This document shows, piece by piece, positions 8,733-17,429 of a DNA stretch of 64,000 bases. Each line of letters opens with the position of its first letter. Within the stretch, counting starts at the first letter, position 1. Under the pieces are notes generated by a model, which worked only from the letters and a program-made list of their open reading frames with translations, was not told the DNA's origin and did no database searches. The DNA is from Microvirga pudoricolor (GTDB lineage: Bacteria > Pseudomonadota > Alphaproteobacteria > Rhizobiales > Beijerinckiaceae): NCBI RefSeq assembly GCF_016892705.1, contig NZ_JAFEMB010000010.1, forward strand, positions 1 to 64,000. Direction: 5' to 3'. Both the position numbers and the translations under genes were made by a program.

Positions 8733-9746
8733 TCAGTTCGCGCGAAGGCGTGCCAGTTCATCGCTCACCTGTTTTGAGAGCGCTTCACCAACCTCGGAAG
8801 AAAACTTTTCGACCACGGGGCGAACTTTTTCTTTCATTCGCTCCAACTCGTCAGGAGCGACTTCATTGACCTGCATCACTTTGCGAAGGCGGTCGATGGC
8901 TCCGGCTTCCTGGCTTTGGAGAGCCTGACGTTCTTCGACTTTCGCCTCATCGGCTGCGGCCTGAATGACGGATCGTTCCTCCGCGGAGAGAGCATCCCAG
9001 GTTTTCTTGCTCATCATCAGCGGCATCCCCGTATACAGGTGCCGGGTCAAGGAAAGGTACTTCTGGACCTCCGCGAACTTTGCCGACTCGATAACAGCAA
9101 CAGGGTTGTCCTGACCATCGATGGCGCGGGATTCGAGCGCACCATAGACTTCACCGAACGTCATCGGGACCGGGTTGGCGCCAAGCGCCTTGAAGGTCTC
9201 GATGTAGATCGGCGACGCAATGACTCTCAGCTTCAATCCGACGAGATCCTCGGGTTTGGCGATCGGGCGTTTGCTGTTGGTGATGTTCCTGAAGCCGAGA
9301 TCCCAGATCCCGAGGCCGACGACGCCCTGGCTGTCCAATTTCGCAAGGAGAGACTTCGCGATTGGTCCGTCGCTCAAGGCGTACGCTTCCTTGAAATCTC
9401 GGAACAGGAACGGGAAATCGAAGACCATGAATTCCTTGTTCAGGCCTGCGAGTAGGCCTGTGGCCATGATGGTGAAGTCCAACGTCCCGCCACGAACGGC
9501 CGAGAGGTTCTGCGGGTCGCTTCCCAGAACCGCGTTTGGGAACAGGTTGACCTTGAGCTTTCCTCCGCTCTTGGCGGCAACGAGATCCGCGAATTTCTGG
9601 GCCCCGATGCCGATGGGGTGGTCTTTCGCCAAGCTGAAGGCAAACTTGAGCGTTCGATCCTGGGCCTGCGCCCCGACGGCTGCAGTGAGCAAGGCGACAC
9701 CGGTCAATAGACCGAGCGCTCGCCGGCTAAGCGAAGTGACTTTCAT
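8733..9746 (-). CDS. TRAP transporter substrate-binding protein, DctP type
   Basis: Periplasmic binding protein of 337 residues with a clear signal peptide (SLSRRALGLLTGVALLTAAVGAQA, cleavage near residue 28). DctP family features follow: FSLAKDHPIGIGAQKFADLV, then a central LGIWDLGFRNITNSKRPI and GLKLRV, where the conserved arginine that salt-bridges a carboxylate ligand normally lies, then the VYGALESRAIDGQDNP region. It is the first gene of the TRAP operon and faces the IclR regulator across a 178-bp promoter region, which suggests control by that regulator. Carboxylate-containing ligand by family; exact compound unknown. Confidence 0.92.
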   Translation of the reverse strand: MKVTSLSRRALGLLTGVALLTAAVGAQAQDRTLKFAFSLAKDHPIGIGAQKFADLVAAKSGGKLKVNLFPNAVLGSDPQNLSAVRGGTLDFTIMATGLLAGLNKEFMVFDFPFLFRDFKEAYALSDGPIAKSLLAKLDSQGVVGLGIWDLGFRNITNSKRPIAKPEDLVGLKLRVIASPIYIETFKALGANPVPMTFGEVYGALESRAIDGQDNPVAVIESAKFAEVQKYLSLTRHLYTGMPLMMSKKTWDALSAEERSVIQAAADEAKVEERQALQSQEAGAIDRLRKVMQVNEVAPDELERMKEKVRPVVEKFSSEVGEALSKQVSDELARLRAN

Positions 9747-9854
9747 GGTTCCTCCCGGAGTGCAGGACGCGCTTGGCGCCTCATGTCATTTTCGATACGT
9801 CTTCATAACAACGTTTTTCTAAATGGTCCACATATCCTGAAGGTCGTAAATAAG

Positions 9855-9869
9855 TTGAACATCATTCAA
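9855..9869. promoter_or_regulatory. Candidate operator between TRAP operon and IclR gene
   Basis: TTGAA-CATCA-TTCAA is a perfect 5-bp inverted repeat with a 5-bp spacer in the AT-rich divergent promoter region, 56 bp before the regulator start and 109 bp before the binding protein start. Size and shape suit an IclR-family site. Only one copy is seen, so the call rests on position and symmetry. Confidence 0.4.
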
Positions 9870-9924
9870 ATAATTGACGAGTTTGTATGATAGGTATATG
9901 TCTGGATCTAAATCGGATTGAGGA

Positions 9925-10734
9925 ATGAGCGGTTCTCTCGAGAAATCACTAGCGATTCTGGAATACTTGTCCTCGCGCCCGGACGGTGCGGCCCTGGCCG
10001 CCATTGCGGACGATCTGGGTCAACTTCGTAGCGGCTGTCATCGCACGCTCCAGGAATTGACCCGCTACGGCTACGTGCGAGCGCTTCCGTTAAAGGGCGA
10101 TTACGCTCTCACCACCAAACTCGCCTCGTTGGGATTGAGTTACCTCAGCAAATCCGGGGTCGTGGACATCGCGCAGCCCATCATCGATCGCTTGGCGCGT
10201 ACCACCGAGGAGTTGGTTCGGTTGGCCATTGTCGATGGGGAGCGGCTGACTCTCGTGGCGAAGGCGCAAGGCGCGCGATCAGGTCTTCTCTATGACCCCG
10301 ACATGGGTATCGACCTTCGCCTGTCTTGCAGCGCGGCCGGGCATGCGTGGCTGATGACCCTATCGGAGGAGCAGGCCCTGGAGGCCGTTGCACGACAGGG
10401 TTTCGGACAGCCTTCGCACTTTGGGCCGAGGGCGCCCATCACGATCAAGGCCCTGCTTGCCATGCTCCAGGAGGCTCGCGAGCGCGGATACAGCATGCTC
10501 CAGGACGTCTATGCGCCCGGGATGAGTTCGATGGCCGCGCCGATCCGACAATCTGGTGAGGATGCGCAAGGTGTGATCGTCATCGCAGGTCCCTCCATGC
10601 GCCTGACCGAGACCCGCATGCTTCAGTTTGGAGCGCCTTTGCTAGAGGCGGCGTCGGAACTGGCACAAGCCGGAAGCGCGTCACCCTTGCTGAAGGCCGC
10701 CAACCAGGGAACATGGGGAAACAGGCTCGATTGA
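9925..10734 (+). CDS. IclR-family transcriptional regulator
   Basis: A 269-residue regulator with an N-terminal winged helix (EKSLAILEYLSSRPDGAALAAIADDLG, recognition helix around SGCHRTLQELTRYG) and a C-terminal GAF-like effector domain (GLSYLSKSGVVDIAQPIIDRLA to the end). The conserved SCSAAGHAWLMTL stretch corresponds to the effector-pocket segment of the family. It is transcribed away from the TRAP operon, the usual arrangement for a local regulator. The ATG at 9925 follows TTGAGGA closely. Whether it represses or activates cannot be seen. Confidence 0.9.
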   Translation: MSGSLEKSLAILEYLSSRPDGAALAAIADDLGQLRSGCHRTLQELTRYGYVRALPLKGDYALTTKLASLGLSYLSKSGVVDIAQPIIDRLARTTEELVRLAIVDGERLTLVAKAQGARSGLLYDPDMGIDLRLSCSAAGHAWLMTLSEEQALEAVARQGFGQPSHFGPRAPITIKALLAMLQEARERGYSMLQDVYAPGMSSMAAPIRQSGEDAQGVIVIAGPSMRLTETRMLQFGAPLLEAASELAQAGSASPLLKAANQGTWGNRLD

Positions 10735-10937
10735 ACGCGGATAGCGTGAGGGGCGACATGGGTCATGCTCTCCCTTTCAATCCCTACCCGGCCGATCGTG
10801 TCGAGCGATTTCGGGCCTGCCGAAAAGTCGGTACCCTACCGGCAAGAAAACCTTTTGTCTCCGAAACGCGCCCTCATCCGACATTCCAGTTCTAGCGTCG
10901 GTCGGATCCACAGCCTTCCGGGCAGGCCCTGAACAAT

Positions 10938-11846
10938 CTACTCACGGCCTACACGATATTGCGGGAAGCCTGCCGCGAGGCAATCTATGAGCGCGCGTAC
11001 GGCTGGTGGTAAGCCGCGCCGGGTGGTGAACACAAGATGGATGATACCTTGACGACCATCCCACTCGGGCAGAACATGCACGAGGCGGCCAGCCGCGAGG
11101 TCGTCCGCGCATGTATGATCTGGCAGAAGCGCGACGCCCAACCCGCTGACCGCGGCATCGCGCACGAAGGCAAAATCACCGCACGCGATACGAGGTTCAT
11201 GGCGCACCGTGTGCAGCGTGCCATCGTGTCGTTCGAGCGTCCAATCGACCATTGTCACACTATCGCTGGTACTCAAGGTCGGAGCATCGTCTAGGGAGGC
11301 GACATCGTCCCCTAATCGGCTCGCCAGTTGCGGACTGGCAACCAGAATGCGCTTGGAAGTGCCCAAGGAGCGCATGGTCAGGGCCGCATCGCTCGTCAGG
11401 TCAGTCCGTACACGCAATGCGATGTCGATTCGCTCCTCGATCAGATCTACGGCTCGGTCAACGGCGAGCAGCTGGAGCTGGACCCTCGGATACCGCGCCA
11501 GGAATGCCCGAAGCGTACCGGAGATCACCTCGACGAGGCCGGTCGGACAGCTCATGCGAATCCGGCCATAGGGTTCGGTCTTCGCCTCGGCTACGAGGGC
11601 CTCCGCCTGCTCGGCTTCCAAAAGCAGGATGCGGCAGCGCTCATAGAAAGCCTGACCGACATCTGTCACCCGGAACCGGCGGCTCGATCGCTCGATCAGC
11701 CTCACACCCAGCCGGCGCTCCAACTCCGCGATTCGACGGCTGAGCTTGGACTTGGGCTGCCGAAGCGCTCGGCTCGCCGCGGAGAAGCCCCCATGGGTAA
11801 CCACCTCAGCGAAATAAACATAGTCGTTGAGATCGGGATGCACCAT
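10938..11846 (-). CDS. LysR-family transcriptional regulator
   Basis: A 302-residue LysR protein: N-terminal winged HTH (DLNDYVYFAEVVTHGGFSAASRALRQPKSKLSRRIAELERRLG) and a C-terminal substrate-binding-like domain from about residue 90 (EPYGRIRMSCP onward). The open frame reaches 12146, but the upstream 100 codons overlap the divergent SDR gene and show no family similarity; the start MVHPDLNDY at 11846 gives the standard LysR length. It is divergent from the SDR at 11955, which is its most probable target. Confidence 0.9.
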   Translation of the reverse strand: MVHPDLNDYVYFAEVVTHGGFSAASRALRQPKSKLSRRIAELERRLGVRLIERSSRRFRVTDVGQAFYERCRILLLEAEQAEALVAEAKTEPYGRIRMSCPTGLVEVISGTLRAFLARYPRVQLQLLAVDRAVDLIEERIDIALRVRTDLTSDAALTMRSLGTSKRILVASPQLASRLGDDVASLDDAPTLSTSDSVTMVDWTLERHDGTLHTVRHEPRIACGDFAFVRDAAVSGLGVALLPDHTCADDLAAGRLVHVLPEWDGRQGIIHLVFTTRRGLPPAVRALIDCLAAGFPQYRVGRE

Positions 11847-11954
11847 CGTTCCTCTCATAGAACGCAATGTGTCACAAATGCCGTCTACACGCATCAGCGT
11901 TCCATTGTCATGTCTCAACTCGACAGCGAAAAGCTGCCGACAAGGAGACAGACA

Positions 11955-12707
11955 ATGAGCGATAGGTTCATCAACAAGGTTGTCGTGATCACGGGCGGCA
12001 CGAGCGGGATCGGCCTCGCCACAGCCAAGGCCTTCTCGGCCGAGGGCGCCTCTGTGTTCATCACGGGCCGGCGCCAGGAGGCGCTCGATGCCGCCGTCGG
12101 ACAGATTGGCGGCCGGGTGACGGGCGTCCAAGCCGACATGAGCCAACTAGCCGATATCGACCGTCTCTACGATGCGGTGCAACAGCGGCACGCCCAGATC
12201 GATGTCGTCTTCGCGAATGCAGGGGGCGGCGACTTCGCACCGCTCGGGTTGATCACCGCGGAACATTACGAGCGCACCTTCGACACCAACGTGAAGGGAG
12301 TGCTCTTCACAGTTCAGAAGGCTTTGCCCATCCTCAAGGACGGTGGAGCGGTGGTACTGACCTCCTCGACCACAAGCCTCTCCGGCACGCCCGCTTTCAG
12401 CGTTTACTCGGCGACCAAGGCGGCCGTGCGCAGCTTTGCCCGCAACTGGATCCTGGACCTCAAGGATCGCCGCATCCGAGTGAACGCCGTTAGCCCCGGC
12501 CTCACCGAGACGGCTGGGTTGAACGAACTCTTTGGCGGCGGAGATCAGGCACAAAGCACGAAGGACGTTCTCACAAGCCAAATTCCACTGGGCCGGATCG
12601 GGCAGCCTGAAGAGATTGCCAAGGCGGTTCTGTTCCTGGCATCGGAAGACGCCGGTTTCGTGAACGGTGTCGAGCTTTTCGTCGATGGGGGGCAGGCCCA
12701 GATCTGA
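11955..12707 (+). CDS. SDR-family NAD(P)-dependent oxidoreductase
   Basis: Classical short-chain dehydrogenase of 250 residues. The cofactor loop TGGTSGIG, NAG motif (FANAGGG), catalytic serine (VVLTSSTTS) and YSATK catalytic dyad are all present, as is a C-terminal VNGVELFVDGG. AAGGAG at 11942 decides the ATG at 11955; the longer frame upstream to 11328 runs through the divergent LysR gene and is spurious. Specificity cannot be assigned. Its isolated pairing with a LysR regulator resembles inducible detoxification reductases. Confidence 0.92.
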   Translation: MSDRFINKVVVITGGTSGIGLATAKAFSAEGASVFITGRRQEALDAAVGQIGGRVTGVQADMSQLADIDRLYDAVQQRHAQIDVVFANAGGGDFAPLGLITAEHYERTFDTNVKGVLFTVQKALPILKDGGAVVLTSSTTSLSGTPAFSVYSATKAAVRSFARNWILDLKDRRIRVNAVSPGLTETAGLNELFGGGDQAQSTKDVLTSQIPLGRIGQPEEIAKAVLFLASEDAGFVNGVELFVDGGQAQI

Positions 12708-13036
12708 CCGGCCGGGCAAGCTATGGATCCCGCGGGGCCCTCGCCTCAACGCCTCCAAAAACGAAAATGTACAAACACTGTATCGAAACATCCGCCGGTC
12801 TGGAGCGATGCGATTGGCCGTCCCGCTCGAGGGCAGGATGCCATGGGGTACGTGCCGTCAGGGATTGGGCAACTCGGGTGGTCGTCAGCCGAGAATGCTT
12901 TTGTTCCGAAGTGAGCTATGAATTCCATCAGGAGTGGCCTTCGCTGCAGTGCATGTAGTCCTGGAGGTTAGGATCTGCTCGGATACGAACGCGCCGCTCG
13001 ACGAATCGGCGCCGGTCCATGACCCGGGAGACTCAC
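12708..13036. other. Intergenic region, 329 bp, nothing recognised
   Basis: Between the SDR stop and the exported amidohydrolase. Short overlapping frames on both strands lack ribosome binding sites and similarity. I see no clear dyad or terminator; it presumably carries the promoter of the amidohydrolase. Confidence 0.4.
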
Positions 13037-14647
13037 TTGAAACACGGTCTACTGCCCAGCTTCGCTCTCGCCGCCCTTCTCTCAACCGCCGCCCCCGCAT
13101 TCGCGCAGGCACCAGCAACGGATGCAGCCACCATCGAGCGGATCGCGGACCTGAAGAAGCGCGCCATCGAGGGTGTCGAGTCCCGCGCCAAGCTCGCGCA
13201 GGAGATGAACGACTCCATCTTCAGCTTCGGGGAACTTGCCTTCCAGGAATTCGAGACATCCAAGTACATCACCGATATCCTGGAAAAGAACGGCTTTACC
13301 GTGCAGCGGGGTGTTTCCGGCCTGCCAACCGGCTGGGTCGCCAAATGGGGATCAGGTGGCCCCGTCATCGCGCTCGGCAGCGACATCGACTGTATTCCAA
13401 AGGCCTCCCAGAAACCCGGCGTCGCCTATCACGAGCCCATGATCGAGGGTGCGCCTGGCCATGGCGAGGGGCATAATTCAGGACAGGCCCTGAACGTCGT
13501 AGCGGCCCTCGCTCTCAAGGAGCTGATGGAGAAGGAGAACATTCCCGGTACCATCATGCTCTGGCCAGGTGTCGCGGAGGAGCTTCTCGGCGGCAAGGCC
13601 TACATGGTACGAGATGGTGTGTTCAACGGTGTGGATGCCGTTCTGTTCACCCATGTCGGCAACAACCTCCAAACCTCATGGGGGCAGTCCAACGGTACGG
13701 GCCTCGTCTCCGTGGAGTACACGTTCTCAGGCGAGTCCGCTCACTCCGCCTCGGCGCCCTGGCGTGGGCGCAGCGCGCTTGACGGCGTGGAACTCATGAA
13801 CATCGGCTGGAACATGCGCCGGGAGCACCTGAGGCCCGAGCAGCGATCGCACTATGTCATTTCGGACGGCGGCGACCAGCCCAACGTCGTGCCGTCGACG
13901 GCAACGGTCTGGTACTTCATCCGCGAACAGGATTTCGAGAACATCCGCAAGAACTTCGATATCGCCAACACGATCTCGGAGGCGGCAGCGAAAATGACCG
14001 ATACGACCGTCAGCCGCCGGATCATCGGCACGGCTGCGCCTCGGCACTTCAACAAGCCGATGGCCGAAGCGGCCTATGTGAACATCCAGCAGGTCGGGCT
14101 GCCGCAATGGACGGGCGACGAACAAGCCTTTGCGAAGGCCGTTCAGAAAACGTCGAAGGGCAAGGAGGACGGTCTGGCAACAGAACTGAGAAAACTTGAG
14201 CCGCCGCTCGACAAGCCGGAGAGCGGGGGGTCCGATGACATCGGCGACATCTCGTGGACGGTGCCGACGATTACCCTGAACTATCCGGCCAACATCCCCA
14301 ATCTGCCGGGCCATCACTGGGCCAACGCCATGTCGATGGCAACGCCGATCGCCCATAAAGGTGTCGTAGCTGGCTCAAAAGTGATTGCGATGACGTCAAT
14401 CGACCTCCTGCTGAAGCCGGAATTATTGGCGCAGGCGAAGGCGTATTTCACCAACGAGCAGCAGAAAAAGCAGAAATATGTCCCGATGATCACGGCCGCG
14501 GACAAGCCTCAGGTCCAGATCAACGCCGACATCATGGCCACGTATCGGCCGGAAATGAAAAAATATTATTATGACCCGACGAAATACGCGACTTACCTCG
14601 ATCAGCTCGGCATCAAGTTTCCGGTGCTGGAGAAACCGAAGAACTGA
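13037..14647 (+). CDS. Exported M20-family amidohydrolase, AbgB-like
   Basis: A 536-residue zinc peptidase-fold hydrolase related to AbgB, the p-aminobenzoyl-glutamate hydrolase subunit, but with a signal peptide (KHGLLPSFALAALLSTAAPAFAQ). Metal-site motifs are ALGSDID, GHGEGHNSG and the catalytic VAEELLGGK; the dimerisation domain begins near SVEYTFSGESAHSA. The first metal motif reads GHGEGH, where the cytoplasmic relative at 27592 has GHGCGH. I choose the TTG at 13037 because GGGAG lies 6 bp upstream and it yields a textbook leader; an ATG at 13019 lacks a binding site. It stands alone, with a LysR gene convergent downstream. A periplasmic amide-bond hydrolase role is inferred; the substrate is unknown. 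Confidence 0.88.
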   Translation: MKHGLLPSFALAALLSTAAPAFAQAPATDAATIERIADLKKRAIEGVESRAKLAQEMNDSIFSFGELAFQEFETSKYITDILEKNGFTVQRGVSGLPTGWVAKWGSGGPVIALGSDIDCIPKASQKPGVAYHEPMIEGAPGHGEGHNSGQALNVVAALALKELMEKENIPGTIMLWPGVAEELLGGKAYMVRDGVFNGVDAVLFTHVGNNLQTSWGQSNGTGLVSVEYTFSGESAHSASAPWRGRSALDGVELMNIGWNMRREHLRPEQRSHYVISDGGDQPNVVPSTATVWYFIREQDFENIRKNFDIANTISEAAAKMTDTTVSRRIIGTAAPRHFNKPMAEAAYVNIQQVGLPQWTGDEQAFAKAVQKTSKGKEDGLATELRKLEPPLDKPESGGSDDIGDISWTVPTITLNYPANIPNLPGHHWANAMSMATPIAHKGVVAGSKVIAMTSIDLLLKPELLAQAKAYFTNEQQKKQKYVPMITAADKPQVQINADIMATYRPEMKKYYYDPTKYATYLDQLGIKFPVLEKPKN

Positions 14648-14816
14648 GCCTCTCTCGATATTGAAGGCGCTGGGGCGGAAGTGTGTCTGCCCCAGTGCAA
14701 GCTCCGGCCACGTCGAAGCGGATCGTTGGAGGGCAGGTTCTCGCTTCGAGGCCGAGATCCCGTTTGGACAAACAGCGTCTTCGCCTGAATTCATGGTGGG
14801 GTCATACCGGCTGGGA

Positions 14817-15725
14817 TCATGCGCGCATGGTTTCGATCACCGCGCGCAGACCGGCAGAGATATACTTGCGCGTCGGGTAATACAGGTAGAGCCAATCCTC
14901 GGGCGGACTCCACTCGTCGAGGCAGCGGATCAGACGTCCATCCCGAATATGGGCCTCAGCCCTGTCCTCCCAAACGTAGGCTAGACCCATGCCCGACAAG
15001 GCAGCCTGAACCAGAAGATCGTGATCGTCCGAAGAGAAGAGGCCCGTCGGCTGAAATTCCATCGAACGGCCTTCCTTCTCGAAATACCATGGGTATCGCA
15101 CACCCGACGGGTAGAGGTTCTGGAAACACCTGTGAGCCCTGAGATCGGCCGGCGTCTTCGGTTCTGGTGCAACGTCAAAGTAGTTTGGAGAGCCGACCAC
15201 CGCGAGGCGTAGACGCGGACGGATGCGCACCGCCGTCATGCCCTCTCGCAGACTTTCGCCCAAGCGAATGCCCGCGTCGAATCCGTCCTCGACGATATCC
15301 ACCAGCCGGTCGGTCGTGACGACCTCCAACTCGAGATTGGGGTTCGCACGCATCAAGTCCCCCAGGATAGGGCCGAGCACGAAGGGTGCGATGGACGTGG
15401 GAGCGTTGATCCGTACCTTTCCGAAGGGCGTGTTGCGGAACTGATTGAGCCCGTCCATGGCCGAGCCGATGTCGCCGAAGGCTGGCGAAAGGCGCGACAG
15501 CAGCATGGCTCCGGCATCCGTCAGCGACACGCTGCGGGTGGTGCGGTTCAGAAGGCGAATGCCGACCCGTGCCTCCAAATTGCTGACAGCATGACTGATG
15601 GCAGAGGCCGTGACCCCCCGCTCTTCTCCAGCCCGCCGAAAGCTCTTGTGCCGCGCGACGGCGTCAAAGGCGGCAAGTTCTGAAAGGTCGGTCGCTCTCA
15701 TTGATGAAATAAACTCATCATTCAT
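14817..15725 (-). CDS. LysR-family transcriptional regulator
   Basis: A 302-residue LysR protein: HTH domain LSELAAFDAVARHKSFRRAGEERGVTASAISHAVSNLEARVG, then linker and effector domain (FGKVRINAPTSIAPFVLGPIL onward). The sequence type (ISHAVSNLE, RLLNRTTRSVSLT) is the common alphaproteobacterial branch that regulates a divergent oxidoreductase gene. It is divergent from the VOC-SDR operon starting at 15825, its likely target. MNDEFISSM is the annotated start; an internal MRATDLSEL start is also possible. Confidence 0.9.
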   Translation of the reverse strand: MNDEFISSMRATDLSELAAFDAVARHKSFRRAGEERGVTASAISHAVSNLEARVGIRLLNRTTRSVSLTDAGAMLLSRLSPAFGDIGSAMDGLNQFRNTPFGKVRINAPTSIAPFVLGPILGDLMRANPNLELEVVTTDRLVDIVEDGFDAGIRLGESLREGMTAVRIRPRLRLAVVGSPNYFDVAPEPKTPADLRAHRCFQNLYPSGVRYPWYFEKEGRSMEFQPTGLFSSDDHDLLVQAALSGMGLAYVWEDRAEAHIRDGRLIRCLDEWSPPEDWLYLYYPTRKYISAGLRAVIETMRA

Positions 15726-15780
15726 TGGACGATTTTCAATCTAAACGAAGATCTCCAAAAGGCGCAACTTTTCTCCCAAG

Positions 15781-15805
15781 CCGGCTGGGCTTAAGGCCGA
15801 GCCGG
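15781..15805. promoter_or_regulatory. Stem-loop in the LysR/VOC divergent promoter
   Basis: CCGGCT and AGCCGG bracket an inner GGCTTAAGGCC, giving a 25-nt dyad 19 bp before the VOC start and just ahead of its ribosome binding site (GAGGAG at 15812). It could be an operator half or an mRNA leader hairpin. The position makes an effect on the operon plausible but it is untested. Confidence 0.35.
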
Positions 15806-15824
15806 TCAAGAGAGGAGATATCTG

Positions 15825-16286
15825 ATGCCGGATTTCATTGCGCCGCCCCGCAACACCGCCTCGACGTTCGCGGATATGCGCGGTCACCATGTCGCGGTCC
15901 GCACCCCTAGCCTCGCAAACGCTAAGGCATTCTACGTAAACAAGCTCGACTTCCGCGTAGTGGCCGAGTGGACTTATGCCGATGAGCAACTCGCCTACCT
16001 TGCGCCGCCAAACGACGACCACTTTTACGTCGAAGTTCTGGGTGGCGGTGAACCTAGCCCCACTGAGGTTCGACCCTACACGGATCTCGGCGACAGCCTG
16101 AAGTATGCGGGCTATCACCATTTTTGCCTCAACGTGAACAATGTCGACGACACCATCCTGAAACTGCGCGAGCGTGGCGTGACCATCGTCAGCGAGCCGT
16201 TCGTGCTGGAAGCCATCAGCCGCAAGCTGGCATTCTTCCACGATCCGTTCGGCAACCTCATCGAATTGGCCGAGATCCTGCCATGA
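15825..16286 (+). CDS. VOC-family (glyoxalase/dioxygenase fold) protein
   Basis: A 153-residue vicinal-oxygen-chelate protein with two beta-alpha-beta3 modules. Candidate metal ligands lie at the four expected places: the histidine of HHVAVR, the glutamate of FYVEVLG, the histidine of YHHFCLN and the glutamate of NLIELAE. Such single-chain VOC proteins act as lyases, dioxygenases or thiol transferases. It heads a five-gene plus-strand operon and its stop overlaps the next start (ATGA). The metal site is intact, so it is probably an enzyme rather than a binding protein, but the substrate is unknown. Confidence 0.85.
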   Translation: MPDFIAPPRNTASTFADMRGHHVAVRTPSLANAKAFYVNKLDFRVVAEWTYADEQLAYLAPPNDDHFYVEVLGGGEPSPTEVRPYTDLGDSLKYAGYHHFCLNVNNVDDTILKLRERGVTIVSEPFVLEAISRKLAFFHDPFGNLIELAEILP

Positions 16287-16984
16287 GCGGGAGCCTCCTC
16301 ATCGTCGGTGCCGGTCCTGGCATCGGGGAGGCGACCGCATTGCGGTTCGGTCGCTCAGGTTGGACCGTGACTGTCGCCAGTCGCAGCCCTCGAACCATCG
16401 ACCCTCTGGTCGCCCGTCTCGTCGGCAATGGCGTGGCCGCACATGGATTAGTGATTGACGCCACGAACCCTCTAGCGCTCCGAGCCGGGGTGCGGACAGC
16501 CGATCGCATGTCCGGGGGTTTGACGACAGTGCTCTACAACGCCGCCAACGTCCGCCGCCAAGATCTTTTCAGCATGAGCGATGCAGAGATCGAGGCTGAC
16601 CTTGCCGTCAATGTCGCCGGGGCTTTGCACACGATCCGCGCCGCGGTCGGACTTTTCGAGGACCAGGGCGGGACCATCTTGGTGACCGGTGGCGGTCTCG
16701 CACTGGAGCCGCAGCCCGATTATGCCAGCCTCGGCCTCGGCAAAGCGGCCTTGCGCAATGTGGTCGAGGGCCTCGCATCTCCGTTGAAGACCCGCGGCAT
16801 TCGCCTCCGCATGGCCACGGTCGCCACTCTCGTGCACCCAGGCTCGGCTGAAGCCGCCGAGGTCGCGGAGGTGATGTGGGCTCTTGCCACTGATCCAGAG
16901 ACTGGCTGGGAGCGGGCCTACCCGACGGTCCCATTGTCCAAAGTGCTCCCCGGAAGCGCTCGGGCCGCCTCAAGGGAGGTTTAG
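16283..16984 (+). CDS. SDR-fold protein with altered catalytic motif
   Basis: A 233-residue Rossmann protein of the short-chain dehydrogenase superfamily. The cofactor loop GAGPGIG and an NAANV motif are present, but the YxxxK dyad is not: around the expected lysine the sequence reads PDYASLGLGKAALRN, so a leucine sits four residues before the lysine and the only tyrosine is seven away. I see this pattern as an atypical subfamily rather than a decayed gene, because the rest is intact and it is translationally coupled to the VOC gene by a 4-bp overlap. Activity may need another acid or may be lost. Confidence 0.82.
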   Translation: MSGSLLIVGAGPGIGEATALRFGRSGWTVTVASRSPRTIDPLVARLVGNGVAAHGLVIDATNPLALRAGVRTADRMSGGLTTVLYNAANVRRQDLFSMSDAEIEADLAVNVAGALHTIRAAVGLFEDQGGTILVTGGGLALEPQPDYASLGLGKAALRNVVEGLASPLKTRGIRLRMATVATLVHPGSAEAAEVAEVMWALATDPETGWERAYPTVPLSKVLPGSARAASREV

Positions 16985-16994
16985 GAGGATAGGT

Positions 16995-17390
16995 ATGATA
17001 ACGTCAAAGGCTGCCCAGGCCGTCATCACGGCCGGCTTGAAAAAGGCCACCGAGCTCGGGGTGCGAGCCAATATCGCCATCCTCGATGAAGGGGCTCACC
17101 TCAAGGCTTTCGTTCGTATGGACGGTGCCGTCCTCGGCTCCATCGACCTTGCTCAAGGAAAAGCTCGAACCTCGGCCCTGTTCGGGGTCACCAGCGAAGC
17201 CGTATGGGACTACTGCAAACCCGGAGCCCCGGCCCCGGGTCTGGAGCGCAGCAACAGCGGCTTGATGCCCTTTCCGGGCGGTATCCCACTCACCTCCTCC
17301 GACGGCACGCTCATTGGCGCGGTCGGCGTATCGGGCGGCACTCCCGCACAGGATGCCGATATCGCCAGGGCCGCTGCAGAGGCCGTTTAA
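16995..17390 (+). CDS. GlcG/HbpS-family protein (DUF336)
   Basis: A 131-residue protein of the GlcG/HbpS fold, whose members bind haem or corrinoids or accompany oxidative catabolic operons. The family pattern is clear: an N-terminal helix (AAQAVITAGLKKATELG), IAILDEGAHLKAFVRMDGA, then the glycine-rich GGIPLTSSDGTLIGAVGVSGGTPAQD. AGGAGG at 16983 fixes the ATG at 16995; the longer frame from 16884 lies inside the preceding gene. Third gene of the VOC operon. Its biochemical role is not established for most members. Confidence 0.87.
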   Translation: MITSKAAQAVITAGLKKATELGVRANIAILDEGAHLKAFVRMDGAVLGSIDLAQGKARTSALFGVTSEAVWDYCKPGAPAPGLERSNSGLMPFPGGIPLTSSDGTLIGAVGVSGGTPAQDADIARAAAEAV

Positions 17391-17429
17391 CCACCTTGCC
17401 TCTTCAATCCAACTAGAAGGATCAGCCAA

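Noticed and set aside
10827..10843. CGGTA-CCC-TACCG dyad after the IclR gene as a terminator
   Set aside because: The stem is only about 5-6 bp and no T-run follows; not strong enough to call.
11847..12146. N-terminal extension of the LysR regulator at 10938
   Set aside because: The extra 100 codons overlap the divergent SDR gene and are absent from the family; the normal LysR start is at 11846.
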